A stretch of DNA of 64,000 nucleotides, from contig JAFXAZ010000005.1 of the NCBI GenBank assembly GCA_017521985.1, forward strand, positions 19,075 to 83,074, written 5' to 3'. Both the position numbers and the translations under genes were made by a program. The stretch's first letter is position 1, and each line of letters opens with the position of its first letter. The notes under the pieces were generated by a model. It was not told the origin of the DNA, made no database searches, and was given only the letters and a program-made list of their open reading frames with translations. Shown here one piece after another: positions 33,378 through 41,413 of this stretch. The stretch comes from Lachnospiraceae bacterium (GTDB taxonomy: Bacteria > Bacillota > Clostridia > Lachnospirales > Lachnospiraceae).

Positions 33378-33812
33378 TCATCCAATCATTTTTTGTTCTG
33401 CTGTTTTTTTCATAGTAAAATGAATCAAAAGTAACTCTGCTATCAAAGATGCAGTAATTAATGCACCAATTACTGAAAAGAAACTGATACCAAAAACCAA
33501 TGGGCCTAATGAAAACACAGCACAGACATAAAGAGTGTTCTTTGCTCTAAATGCCCATTTTTGATTAGCCGTCAGACAATAGATAACTATCATCAGCAAA
33601 ACAATACAAGTGATGACCGCAGTAATCAACGGTGCAAAATTGGCATACCCAAATGGTGTCAAATCAAAATAAGAATACAGCTCTCTAAAACGACCAGGGG
33701 GTAAACCCTCTGTGGTAGCAGGACGCATAAAATTGCACACTGCTCCATAAGGTAAGATTTCCAAAATTAATGTAACAATTGGAAGAATTAAATATAGCAA
33801 TCTCTTTTTCAT
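33378..33812 (-). CDS. Small multi-spanning membrane protein
   Basis: A 144-residue protein. ATG 33812 has GGAG ten bases upstream and is chosen over the longer frame from 33893. There are four hydrophobic segments: YLILPIVTLILEILPYG, LITAVITCIVLLMIVIYCL and two near the C-terminus. No family is recognised. It is the last gene of a three-gene leftward operon with a membrane-anchored XRE protein and a DUF4177-like protein. Confidence 0.65.
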   Translation of the reverse strand: MKKRLLYLILPIVTLILEILPYGAVCNFMRPATTEGLPPGRFRELYSYFDLTPFGYANFAPLITAVITCIVLLMIVIYCLTANQKWAFRAKNTLYVCAVFSLGPLVFGISFFSVIGALITASLIAELLLIHFTMKKTAEQKMIG

Positions 33813-33840
33813 ACAATCATACTCCACAGCAGATATTAAT

Positions 33841-34026
33841 TTATATATCCATCTCAAAAACCAAATCCATATCTTTGATTTTTCCATAATCACTGATTAC
33901 TGTTGGTATGTAACCCACATAGCGATACCCTTTTTTGGCATATTCATCAATAATCTGTCTATGTTCTTTTGATTTTGCTCCAATCAATCTTCCTACATGT
34001 ACAGAAACATATTCATATTTCTTCAT
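33841..34026 (-). CDS. DUF4177-like small protein
   Basis: A 61-residue protein with GGAGGTATTAC before ATG 34026. The order KYEYVSVHVG, then HRQIIDEYAKKGYRYVGYIP and a final DLVFEM, is the DUF4177 pattern (a short alpha-beta fold in which a strand is followed by a helix and the WxL-like loop). Function unknown. It sits between the anchored XRE gene and the membrane protein gene. Confidence 0.7.
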   Translation of the reverse strand: MKKYEYVSVHVGRLIGAKSKEHRQIIDEYAKKGYRYVGYIPTVISDYGKIKDMDLVFEMDI

Positions 34027-34056
34027 TATGTAATACCTCCACAAAATTCAATTTTT

Positions 34057-34398
34057 CTACTTGATTTTGCTTAATATTTCTTCGGCGGAAATACCAAATA
34101 GCTTTGCAAGTGCAAGTAGATTTGAAGTGCTTGGATCAGATGTACCGTTCTCCCATTTTGATACCGCTTGCCGGCTTACTCCAATACTCTCGGCAACAAA
34201 TTCTTGTGTCATTTTACAATTTGTCCTGTATGTCTTTAAGGCTTCACCTAAAGATGTTTTGGTTTCATTTTTTTCTTTTCTTATATCGGTTGATTTCAAA
34301 TATTTTCTAAGAGCCTTAATAATCAAGATAATAATATAAACTAAGGGTGCATAGAAAAAGATAACCATTAAGAGAAATATAAAAATAGTATGTGCCAT
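34057..34398 (-). CDS. Membrane-anchored XRE regulator
   Basis: A 113-residue protein with an N-terminal membrane helix (IFIFLLMVIFFYAPLVYIII) followed by a basic linker and a C-terminal Cro/C1 helix-turn-helix (MTQEFVAESIGVSRQAVSKW). The DNA-binding domain would face the cytoplasm. The reversed order, membrane part first, differs from the XRE protein at 32273. It probably regulates its own operon with the DUF4177-like and membrane proteins. Confidence 0.8.
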   Translation of the reverse strand: MAHTIFIFLLMVIFFYAPLVYIIILIIKALRKYLKSTDIRKEKNETKTSLGEALKTYRTNCKMTQEFVAESIGVSRQAVSKWENGTSDPSTSNLLALAKLFGISAEEILSKIK

Positions 34399-34499
34399 GT
34401 TTTTAACCTCCTACATTTAGTTTGAGGTAATTGTATCAAAATAAGGCAGGTTGCTTCCACCAACTATCACGCAATTTTCAGTTGCAGTAAGATAAACTC

Positions 34500-34763
34500 C
34501 TATTTATCTCTGTAATGTGTCCCGCATTGAATAATCTCAAGGTTATCACCATCAATGCGAAACACAATACGGTTTTTGTCATCAATGCGGACACTCCAGT
34601 ACCCAGCCAGATTTCCGCTTAACGGCTCTGGTTTTCCGGTACATGCATATCCATTTCTATCGATATCGGATAGAAGACGATTAATTTTTTTCAGGGTTTT
34701 CTTATCTTGCGTCTGCCAATAGAGATATTCTTCCCATGCTTCATCTTGCCATAGTTTTCTCAT
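34500..34763 (-). CDS. YoeB-family toxin
   Basis: An 87-residue protein. YoeB/Txe landmarks are the start WQDEAWEEYLYWQTQDKKTL, the middle GKPEPLSGNLAGYWSVRID and the end CGTHY, where the last His and Tyr are catalytic. YoeB binds the ribosome and cuts mRNA in the A site. It overlaps the antitoxin by one base, as usual for this operon. Full length. Confidence 0.93.
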   Translation of the reverse strand: MRKLWQDEAWEEYLYWQTQDKKTLKKINRLLSDIDRNGYACTGKPEPLSGNLAGYWSVRIDDKNRIVFRIDGDNLEIIQCGTHYRDK

Positions 34764-35020
34764 TAGTCTACCTCTATTAAATCATGTTCCTTCAAAACGC
34801 TTTTCCCAGTTTTGATTTCACCAATACGCCTTTCAAGTTCAGCAATATTCTGTCTGCTGTAAAAGGGATCCGCTGACAATTCAAAAGGGATACGGTTTTC
34901 ACGAACCACCGTTTTTAAAAAAATGTTAATTGCAGTAGACATACTAAGACCGATATCGTCAAAAGCTCTCTCTGCATTGCGTTTTAATTCATCATCTACT
35001 CTTAAACTTATCTGTGCCAT
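34763..35020 (-). CDS. RelB/DinJ-family antitoxin
   Basis: An 85-residue protein with AGGAGTG before ATG 35020. The N-terminal ribbon-helix-helix (AQISLRVDDELKRNAERAF, then GLSMSTAINIFLK) binds DNA and the acidic C-terminal half neutralises the toxin. The family is RelB/DinJ, here paired with a YoeB-type toxin rather than YafQ. It should repress its own operon. Confidence 0.9.
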   Translation of the reverse strand: MAQISLRVDDELKRNAERAFDDIGLSMSTAINIFLKTVVRENRIPFELSADPFYSRQNIAELERRIGEIKTGKSVLKEHDLIEVD

Positions 35021-35115
35021 AATAAACACTCCTTTCTGTAACCTTATTATACACCAATAGTATATGCTCCTGCAAGCAAAATTATATACATTTGCTTGCG
35101 TTTATAAAAATTTAA

Positions 35116-35670
35116 TCAAAGATATGCTTCATCTGGCATGATAATCTTATTATCCTTAATAGCAAAAGCCTGATGGTAATCCAATTCATTGATGACAGCA
35201 GTGATTGTATGAAAAGCAGCAGATAATTCCAGGTATCTTGTGATGAATCCGATCACTTCTGTATACAGAAACATTTGTTGCTCCTTGGTCAAGCGAGAAA
35301 GAGCAGCAATACGTTTTGCTTTTTCTTCAAGCAGATCAGCGTTGTAGTGATTTTCATGTTCCAACAGTTCCTGCATATCTGTATCAGACAGCATGGCAGC
35401 TGCAGTATTGAACCAGGCAATCGCAGTTTGCTCACAAGTGTCTTCATCACAAAAAGCAATTTTGCGTTCCGGTAATTTGTACCAGAGTTTATTTTTTAGT
35501 TCCTGGATTTCCTGCCACATATCAGATGCCAGAACACAGAGCTCTCTGATTTGCTCGCTGTAATAATCCCAGTATGGACTTTCTTTTTCGTTTCCGTTGT
35601 AGTCATAATCCACCATGGTATCCAAGTGATCAATGATAGACCACAAATCTAATTTTTTATATAATCCCAT
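35116..35670 (-). CDS. Unknown 184-residue helical protein
   Basis: ATG 35670 has GGAGGGAC upstream. It is predicted mostly helical (LWSIIDHLDTMVDYDYNG and EQQMFLYTEVIGFITRYLEL). No domain is recognised. It is the last gene of the long leftward ssb operon. Confidence 0.6.
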   Translation of the reverse strand: MGLYKKLDLWSIIDHLDTMVDYDYNGNEKESPYWDYYSEQIRELCVLASDMWQEIQELKNKLWYKLPERKIAFCDEDTCEQTAIAWFNTAAAMLSDTDMQELLEHENHYNADLLEEKAKRIAALSRLTKEQQMFLYTEVIGFITRYLELSAAFHTITAVINELDYHQAFAIKDNKIIMPDEAYL

Positions 35671-35683
35671 ATGTCCCTCCATA

Positions 35684-36088
35684 TTAGCGGTTAAGCTTAG
35701 TAAACCGGCTGTTGTTTTGGATCATCCATTCTGTATAGGCACCATCCCGGTATATCCGGCGGGTACATAGTGGACATTCTATAGTTTCCGGATTCCTACT
35801 TTGGATATATATCTTTTCAGTACAGCTGGGGCAGTAGTATCCATAGAATCGCATGGGTACCAGAACTACGGCAGAATGAAGGCTCTTTCTTATGGCCTCC
35901 AGTTCGGCAAGATGATTCTTCCTTCGTTCGATTGCCTTTTCGTAGCGTTGGTAAGGTCCACCTAAACCATAATCACTCATGTTGGAATGTTGTTTGTTTC
36001 TCAATTCCTCAATTTCAGTATTTACTTTAGCCTCTTCTTTTATAATGAAAGAAAGTATGTGTTCTTTAATTTTGGTTATTGTTTTCAT
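35684..36088 (-). CDS. Zinc-ribbon protein with helical N-terminus
   Basis: A 134-residue protein. The start at 36088 has GAGGTG upstream and lies inside the previous gene. A coiled-coil N-terminal half (KEEAKVNTEIEELRNKQH) is followed by a four-Cys ribbon (YYCPSCTEKIYI and CPLCTRRIYR). It may bind nucleic acid or protein through the ribbon. Function unknown. Confidence 0.6.
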   Translation of the reverse strand: MKTITKIKEHILSFIIKEEAKVNTEIEELRNKQHSNMSDYGLGGPYQRYEKAIERRKNHLAELEAIRKSLHSAVVLVPMRFYGYYCPSCTEKIYIQSRNPETIECPLCTRRIYRDGAYTEWMIQNNSRFTKLNR

Positions 36089-36383
36089 CGTACACCTCTT
36101 CGTTAATAATTTCTGAATCAAATTCTTCAATAATTTGGCCATCGCGAACTGCCTGCTGATAAATCTTTTCTCCATCTGTTTCGGGTTCATATATGTCAAG
36201 AAAACGATTGATGTCATTTTCTAAGGGAAACAGTTTGGGGAAGATAGATAAGAAGTATTTCGTGGTTATGACAAAGTTCTTTTCTCCAACAGGATCATCA
36301 GCAGAATCGCTATAAATCCATACTCGGTTAAGTTCGAGCTGAAATTCTATTGTACACTTATCTTGTGTTTGACCTGCATTCAT
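36066..36383 (-). CDS. Unknown 105-residue acidic protein
   Basis: ATG 36383 has GGAGGAAC upstream. The sequence has KCTIEFQLELNRVWIYSD near the start and a strongly acidic C-terminus with a run of Asn. It overlaps the next gene by 23 bases. No domain is recognised. Confidence 0.55.
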   Translation of the reverse strand: MNAGQTQDKCTIEFQLELNRVWIYSDSADDPVGEKNFVITTKYFLSIFPKLFPLENDINRFLDIYEPETDGEKIYQQAVRDGQIIEEFDSEIINEEVYDENNNQN

Positions 36384-36469
36384 GTGTTCCTCCAATATAA
36401 ATCTGGGCAACCATAGAAGATTGCCCAGAACAGTATTTTGTGACTATGTAAGATACTTATCCGGATTTA

Positions 36470-37126
36470 TTACGTAATAGGTACGTATCCGTCTGGTGAG
36501 ACTGTCTTGCGTATAAACGGTGAGTAGAGAAGCTTTGCCTTAGCCAGAGTGATCTGATAGTGCTCTTCACAGAAATGGCCTGTCACCCAACAGGAAAACG
36601 AAAAATCTTTGATTTCCTGCTCTGTAGTTTCATCTTCTGACCATTCTGCCACTAAACCTTCATACTTTTCACCGGCGAGCAAAAAGAGTATTTTGATTTT
36701 GGCATCCTCAATGGCAGAGTAATAATAGTTCTTCACGCCGGTTTCTCCTTCATGTGCCCAATTTTCAGTGACGATAAACATCGGAATTTCAGAGCAATAA
36801 TTGTCAAAAATCTCTACTGGAAGAAGATCTTCCGGAGCCATGATAACCATATCAAGGGAAATATCATCAATGGTTTTTGGCATCCTATATAAAGCAGAAA
36901 AATGTTCTTCAATAATCTGTCTGTCAGCAGGGAAAACCGGAGGTTCAAAGCTGCAGTAAATGTCAGGGCCATCGTTTTCCGTTTCCTTATCGGAACCATC
37001 TCTGATCTCAATGATTGTTCCAACGAGTCCGGCATAATAACTGTGTTCATTTGCGTAGATTTTTCCACCTACCTTATAGGTGATATTATTGTGTATAAAT
37101 GTTTCTTCTTGTGTGTTTAGTATCAT
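36470..37126 (-). CDS. Unknown 218-residue protein
   Basis: The start at 37126 has AAAGGAAT upstream. The first 60 residues look like a small beta-barrel (YKVGGKIYANEHSYYAGLVG, TIIEIRDGS), as in KOW or SH3-like folds. The rest is alpha-beta, with CWVTGHFCEEHYQITLAKAK near the end. No family is recognised. Part of the ssb operon. Confidence 0.6.
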   Translation of the reverse strand: MILNTQEETFIHNNITYKVGGKIYANEHSYYAGLVGTIIEIRDGSDKETENDGPDIYCSFEPPVFPADRQIIEEHFSALYRMPKTIDDISLDMVIMAPEDLLPVEIFDNYCSEIPMFIVTENWAHEGETGVKNYYYSAIEDAKIKILFLLAGEKYEGLVAEWSEDETTEQEIKDFSFSCWVTGHFCEEHYQITLAKAKLLYSPFIRKTVSPDGYVPIT

Positions 37127-37148
37127 ATTGTATTCCTTTCGATTGTTA

Positions 37149-37550
37149 TTATTTTAGTAGTTCTGGATTGTCATGGATATTGCCGATAACTACAGCACCT
37201 TTTGTAACAAGATTTTGTAGAGGTAGTATTTCAGAAGAAGAGTTGGGAGTCTTTAATACAGCCCAGAAGCCTCCGTCATGCCATTCAATCACATAGATAC
37301 AGTGATCGAGCATCATGATATCGTTCTCAAAGATTTTTATACTATTTTTATCTTCAAATCCGGTGTATTGCCCAACCGTGTCTGAATAGACCGTTCTTTT
37401 TTCAATGGGATCATAGGTATAAAGAACAGAGAAGCACCCAGTGCTCTGAAAGATTCCTCCATATACCCAGATGCCATCAAGGGGTTCCCCTTTCAAATTG
37501 ACTTTCTGCCCTTTTTTTCGTGTCTGCCCACGGAATAATAGTTGATGCAT
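37149..37550 (-). CDS. YopX-family protein
   Basis: A 133-residue protein with AAAGGAGAC before ATG 37550. YopX landmarks are FRGQTRKKG, WVYGGIFQSTG, VGQYTGFEDKNSIKIFENDI and FWAVLK with VIGNIHDNPELL at the end. YopX proteins are common in phages and mobile elements of Firmicutes. Their role is not settled. The C-terminal VIGNIHDNPEL is the most diagnostic feature. Confidence 0.88.
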   Translation of the reverse strand: MHQLLFRGQTRKKGQKVNLKGEPLDGIWVYGGIFQSTGCFSVLYTYDPIEKRTVYSDTVGQYTGFEDKNSIKIFENDIMMLDHCIYVIEWHDGGFWAVLKTPNSSSEILPLQNLVTKGAVVIGNIHDNPELLK

Positions 37551-37563
37551 TTGTTGTCTCCTT

Positions 37564-37896
37564 TCATTCAAATGGTACAAGTGATTCCATCCAATCATCA
37601 TCGAAGGAATAGTTACATTTTTCCTTAAGCTCCTGAATCAGACGAAGTTTCAGATCATACAAGCTATCACTTAAACTGCCACAGCTATGTGAGGTATGCA
37701 GTAGTAGAAAGCAGCTCTGTTTTAAGGCAATGATCTGATTAAGCAGCTCAACTAATTCTTCGTGGCTGTCACAAAATTCTTCAATATTCTCTATACCGTC
37801 ATGTTCCGTTAGGTATCCGCTTGCTGTGAATACCGGGTAGGGGATGTTACGTCCATCAATGCATAAGTTTTGGTGGGCAATATATTCTCTTGTCAT
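37564..37896 (-). CDS. Unknown 110-residue protein
   Basis: The start at 37896 has GGAGGATAAC upstream. The middle is helical and Leu-rich (SHEELVELLNQIIALKQSCF), with LLHTSHSCGSLSDSLYDL after it. No domain is recognised. It overlaps the gene before it by four bases. Confidence 0.55.
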   Translation of the reverse strand: MTREYIAHQNLCIDGRNIPYPVFTASGYLTEHDGIENIEEFCDSHEELVELLNQIIALKQSCFLLLHTSHSCGSLSDSLYDLKLRLIQELKEKCNYSFDDDWMESLVPFE

Positions 37897-38432
37897 GTGT
37901 TATCCTCCATACTGTATTTTACTTTTTTTGTAAATTCTTCTTTGGGTATCCATTTGTCATCTACCAATACACATCCATTTACCATACTGAAGACCAATGG
38001 CGAGGTGTCTGGAGAAACCAGACATTCCTCTGTTATGAGGATCCCCAGATGCTCCCGGTAAAAGACATCCGCTTCCCTTGAAATTTCTGTTTGTAATTTG
38101 CCACAGATCTTTTCAAAATCCACGATATCCTGGTGCACAAATACTGCCTTTGACAGTTGTTTCATAAGCCCGGATTGTTCAATGATGCGATTGATCCGTT
38201 CAGCACCTTCCTGCATATAATCCTTATGAAAACGGATTCCGGATAGTGTGAGTTGTTTTGCATATTGGCTTCCGGTAATCTTCAGGTCGTTGCATAGATT
38301 TTGGTATCCTTTTTTGTATTCTGTTTTCAGAATATCTAAGGGGACCTTTTTTCTATTAATTTTTAACAAATTGAGTTGTTGCAGAAACCGATCTCTGAGA
38401 GATTGTTCTGGCTGTACTTGATTGGCATACAT
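37893..38432 (-). CDS. Unknown 179-residue protein
   Basis: ATG 38432 is preferred over ATG 38444 because GGAGGATG lies between the two. The protein is helical, with a Lys-rich N-terminal half (LLKINRKKVPLDILKTEYKK), and its last 40 residues form a short beta part (VLVDDKWIPKEEF). No family is recognised. Confidence 0.6.
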   Translation of the reverse strand: MYANQVQPEQSLRDRFLQQLNLLKINRKKVPLDILKTEYKKGYQNLCNDLKITGSQYAKQLTLSGIRFHKDYMQEGAERINRIIEQSGLMKQLSKAVFVHQDIVDFEKICGKLQTEISREADVFYREHLGILITEECLVSPDTSPLVFSMVNGCVLVDDKWIPKEEFTKKVKYSMEDNT

Positions 38433-38448
38433 AGCATCCTCCATAGAA

Positions 38449-38473
38449 AGAGGGACTGCACAAGAGTCCCTCT
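38449..38473 (-). terminator. Terminator-like hairpin inside the ssb operon
   Basis: A perfect 9-bp stem, AGAGGGACT at 38449-38457 and AGTCCCTCT at 38465-38473, followed on the minus strand by TTTCT. It lies between two genes of the same operon. Confidence 0.5.
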
Positions 38474-38483
38474 GAATAATTGT

Positions 38484-38735
38484 TTAAGCTGTATTTGATC
38501 CGGTTATGGTGTTTTGAATATACGATAAGGTATAGATAGTATTTCTGGTTTCAAAACTGACATGATCCGGAGAAGCTTCCAATATAGCTTCCACAACTGT
38601 AGTACGAATTAAGTTACCGTGATACAAATAGACTGCAGGAGCTCCCGGAACTAAGACATTTGCAAGAGTTCCGGTTACCTTAATGTTCTTTTTTGTAGTC
38701 GGAAGATTCGTTTGATTGTGTACAATTGATAACAT
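38484..38735 (-). CDS. Unknown 83-residue protein
   Basis: ATG 38735 has GGAGGTGGC upstream. It appears to be a small beta-barrel (KVTGTLANVLVPGAPAVYLY, LIRTTVVEAI, DHVSFETRNTIYTL), as in Hfq/Sm- or SH3-like folds. No family is recognised. It lies between the 150-residue gene and the internal hairpin at 38449. Confidence 0.55.
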   Translation of the reverse strand: MLSIVHNQTNLPTTKKNIKVTGTLANVLVPGAPAVYLYHGNLIRTTVVEAILEASPDHVSFETRNTIYTLSYIQNTITGSNTA

Positions 38736-38736
38736 A

Positions 38737-39189
38737 TTATGCCACCTCCGCAAGTTCATTTAGAGCAAAGACACTGATGCGATCTGTATAGTCTAAGACA
38801 AGTCCGTTGGCAAAGTACAGATGCATTTTCTTGAGTGTCAGTGGTATTGGAATTTTTCTGTCACGTATGTAGGCTTCCGTGTAAACCTCAGTTACATAAG
38901 CAGAAGACTGATTCGCACGAAAGAATTCGTAAGTAAAGTCTTTCGGAGACATTCCCATCTTTATATATTCCGCCAGAAAAGCGTCCGGATTCAAATCCTT
39001 CAAAATTACGTAGAATCTGCCACCAGCAGCGGATACCGCATCATAAGCGGTACGTGTTTCCTTGAAATCCAATGGAAGTTCCTCAGATAGAAGGAGAGTT
39101 ACCGTTCCCACTGAAAATGTTATATGCTGCATTTTTTCCATAGGAATAAGACTTTCATACAATAAGGTAATACCCAGCAATTCATTCAT
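38737..39189 (-). CDS. Unknown 150-residue protein
   Basis: The start at 39189 has GGGAGGG upstream. The sequence is alpha-beta with HITFSVGTVTLLLSEELPLD and FYVILKDLNPDAFLAEYI. No domain is recognised. It is 12 bases after the DUF5688-like gene and its stop is one base from the next start. Confidence 0.55.
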   Translation of the reverse strand: MNELLGITLLYESLIPMEKMQHITFSVGTVTLLLSEELPLDFKETRTAYDAVSAAGGRFYVILKDLNPDAFLAEYIKMGMSPKDFTYEFFRANQSSAYVTEVYTEAYIRDRKIPIPLTLKKMHLYFANGLVLDYTDRISVFALNELAEVA

Positions 39190-39201
39190 AAAGAACCCTC
39201 C

Positions 39202-40107
39202 CTACATTAACGGAATTTCAGTGATCTTTTTTGAAAGTCTGTCATAGAACAGAATTCGTTCCGATAAAGTTGCGGATGGATCCACGAGAGGTACCTTTTG
39301 GTTGATTTCGTTAATTACACGATCTGCTATCTTTTCATGAAGTGCAATCACAACAAATGCATTCTGTGTATAAGGTAAAATGTAAAGATGGGATTGCATC
39401 TGCTCAGCGATACCCTGTAACAGCATATAATTCAAAACAGCTGTGCCACCATATACGTAATTCTCACAGGTTAGTATAAAGGCACGACGGGGAAAAGTTT
39501 CCTCCAGAAATCTCATGCATGAGCTGCTCATCATGTATGCAACATCTGTTGGGTCGAAATCCGAGAAATGCTCTTTAAAATACATTGCCGGGAAAACAAG
39601 TTTGGCGGGGCTTTTTTCAAAGGTTCGTTTCAATGCCGGCCAGTATAGATCCGTTATTTTATAACCGGATGCTTTTAACGTGGCATCATTGACCATCATA
39701 TGGACGGTGGATCCGTCTGATAATGTAACCGGTTTTGAGAGTATGATCGCCATATCAAAAAACGGGATGTGTGGTATGGTCTTTAATAAATCCTCATGAT
39801 AGTCTTTATTGATCAGACCACATACCAGCTTGTCTTCACATAGTTCAGTATTTAGATTGTTACATGTACAATAGGAGTCGATTAAAATGGTTGCCAGATC
39901 GGATATGGTTTTTTTGCCGCTTTGTATCGTCTCGAATAAGGACATAACTCCGATCGGCTGGGTTTTTTCTTGATTGAATCCTATATATAAGGTATCTTCC
40001 GGCTGAAAGCGTACATTTATTGGAAGAATGCTACTTTCGACTCCGAGTTTCTGCATACGATTATTTAATTCTGCAAGTAATCTTTCTTTAAATTGATTGT
40101 AATTCAT
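39202..40107 (-). CDS. DUF5688-family protein
   Basis: A 301-residue protein with GGAGGTGGC before ATG 40107. The order resembles DUF5688 proteins of Lachnospiraceae: an N-terminal YNQFKERLLAELNNR, then LYIGF, a middle KTIPHIPFFDMAIILSKPV with ITDLYWPALK, and the C-terminal YGGTAVLNYMLLQGIAEQM with LYILPYTQNAF. The family is soluble, has no known activity and is frequent on accessory elements, often in several copies. Confidence 0.7.
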   Translation of the reverse strand: MNYNQFKERLLAELNNRMQKLGVESSILPINVRFQPEDTLYIGFNQEKTQPIGVMSLFETIQSGKKTISDLATILIDSYCTCNNLNTELCEDKLVCGLINKDYHEDLLKTIPHIPFFDMAIILSKPVTLSDGSTVHMMVNDATLKASGYKITDLYWPALKRTFEKSPAKLVFPAMYFKEHFSDFDPTDVAYMMSSSCMRFLEETFPRRAFILTCENYVYGGTAVLNYMLLQGIAEQMQSHLYILPYTQNAFVVIALHEKIADRVINEINQKVPLVDPSATLSERILFYDRLSKKITEIPLM

Positions 40108-40109
40108 GA

Positions 40110-40643
40110 TTAAGCCACCTCCTGTATTGCCTGTGATAATAAATCTGCAAGAAATTTTGCATAGCCTGTTTCCAATTCCGTCAGCTCTCTGTAATGTAAA
40201 AGGATTACGGCACCAGCTGGTTCTCCCTCGCATACTACCGGATATAAACTGTCTATTTGATAGTTGCCATCACGGAGCAGGTTTAAGGGATCTTCCTCTT
40301 TGTATAAATATTTCTTCCCATATCTGATAAGGGAAATAACATCTTCAGATAATTTTGCAGTTGTGGAAAGTGATACTCCACGGACTTCAAGAATATTATC
40401 TGTATTACAAATGATGCAAGGTGCATTACAGTTTTGAGCAAATGCACGTAAGTATTGCTTGCATAAGGATTGTATGGTTTTTAATGGATGGTACTTGTGG
40501 ATAACAAGCTGATTATCACAAAGAATGATTTCCAAAGGATCATTTTCATTTATGTGCATAGCACGTCGATATTCTTTCGGAAGTACAATTCTTCCAAGGT
40601 CATCTACACGTCTGAGTACACCGGTTACTTGATTGTTTTTCAT
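40110..40643 (-). CDS. SpoVT/AbrB-type regulator with GAF-like domain
   Basis: A 177-residue protein with AAAGGAGTC upstream. Residues 1-50 form the AbrB swapped-hairpin DNA-binding domain (TGVLRRVDDLGRIVLPKEYR). The rest resembles the GAF domain of SpoVT (YGKKYLYKEEDPLNLLRDGN, AGAVILLHYRELTELE). SpoVT controls late sporulation genes in Bacillus. Here, inside an accessory operon, it probably regulates element genes or senses a small ligand. Confidence 0.85.
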   Translation of the reverse strand: MKNNQVTGVLRRVDDLGRIVLPKEYRRAMHINENDPLEIILCDNQLVIHKYHPLKTIQSLCKQYLRAFAQNCNAPCIICNTDNILEVRGVSLSTTAKLSEDVISLIRYGKKYLYKEEDPLNLLRDGNYQIDSLYPVVCEGEPAGAVILLHYRELTELETGYAKFLADLLSQAIQEVA

Positions 40644-40657
40644 ATGGGACTCCTTTC

Positions 40658-40688
40658 AAAAAAGGGAATACCTCTGTGGCATTCCCTT
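40658..40688 (-). terminator. Terminator-like hairpin before the SpoVT-like gene
   Basis: The stem AAGGGAAT at 40662-40669 pairs with ATTCCCTT at 40681-40688. On the minus strand it is followed by T6 and, a few bases on, by the ribosome binding site of the SpoVT-like gene. Confidence 0.65.
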
Positions 40689-40714
40689 CATAAACAGTAT
40701 TATTATTGTATGCA

Positions 40715-41386
40715 TTACGCTGCATTAGATGAGCCTGTATTAGACCAATTATTGCTCTGACGTTTGGCAAGCTCGTTTCTGCCTTGCAGTATAATGGAAG
40801 CAGAAACAACCTTTTCCCAGGCATCAATATAAGAAGAAACCCGACTTAAAAGCTGAAACAATTCCATGTCGCTTAAATTGGCATATACCATATTTTTACG
40901 CACATAGGAGCCACTTTTCATATAGGTGCCGCCACTTGCATTTTTCATGGGAATGCCTTTGCCGTTTTCCACTTCGATATACCAGGGAAGATTTCTTACA
41001 TTGCCTTTATTGTCTTTCTCCGCTCTGATGATTCTAATCTTGGTTACAGAAGAAAAGCCATCTTTGTCTTTTTCGCCAAATATTTTATCCTGCTGGAAGG
41101 TATAGCTTTGAAATCCGGCAGTAATACGTGACAGGATAAATTTCGCTTCCTCCGGAGAAATGTTTACATTCACAATCTTTGAATTGGCACCGGTTCCGTT
41201 GGAGTAATCGATCATCTGGATCCCGATAAGGGAGTGACGCTTTTTGCCATCCGGTCCCGGTTCACCATCTGCATGAATGTGGGCATAAGTAGGTATGGAA
41301 GCAGCCTTCAGCTTATCCTGGAACTCGATGAGTACTTTATTGTTTTTGTAGACAGAAATCTGTCTTGAAATATATTCTTCATTCAT
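40715..41386 (-). CDS. Unknown 223-residue protein linked to the vWA gene
   Basis: The start at 41386 has AAGAAGGGA upstream. The first half is beta-rich with IGIQMIDYSNGTGANSKIV and VTKIRIIRAEKDNKGN. A short helical C-terminus ends in an Asn/Ser-rich tail. The pattern somewhat resembles single-strand DNA-binding or beta-barrel proteins, but no family is recognised. It is 28 bases after the vWA gene and could act with it. Confidence 0.55.
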   Translation of the reverse strand: MNEEYISRQISVYKNNKVLIEFQDKLKAASIPTYAHIHADGEPGPDGKKRHSLIGIQMIDYSNGTGANSKIVNVNISPEEAKFILSRITAGFQSYTFQQDKIFGEKDKDGFSSVTKIRIIRAEKDNKGNVRNLPWYIEVENGKGIPMKNASGGTYMKSGSYVRKNMVYANLSDMELFQLLSRVSSYIDAWEKVVSASIILQGRNELAKRQSNNWSNTGSSNAA

Positions 41387-41413
41387 TTTATTATCCCTTC
41401 TTTCATTATTATA

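Noticed and set aside
40600-40827. 75-residue leftward frame
   Set aside because: It overlaps the unknown protein end, the terminator-like hairpin and the SpoVT-like start, and has no ribosome site.
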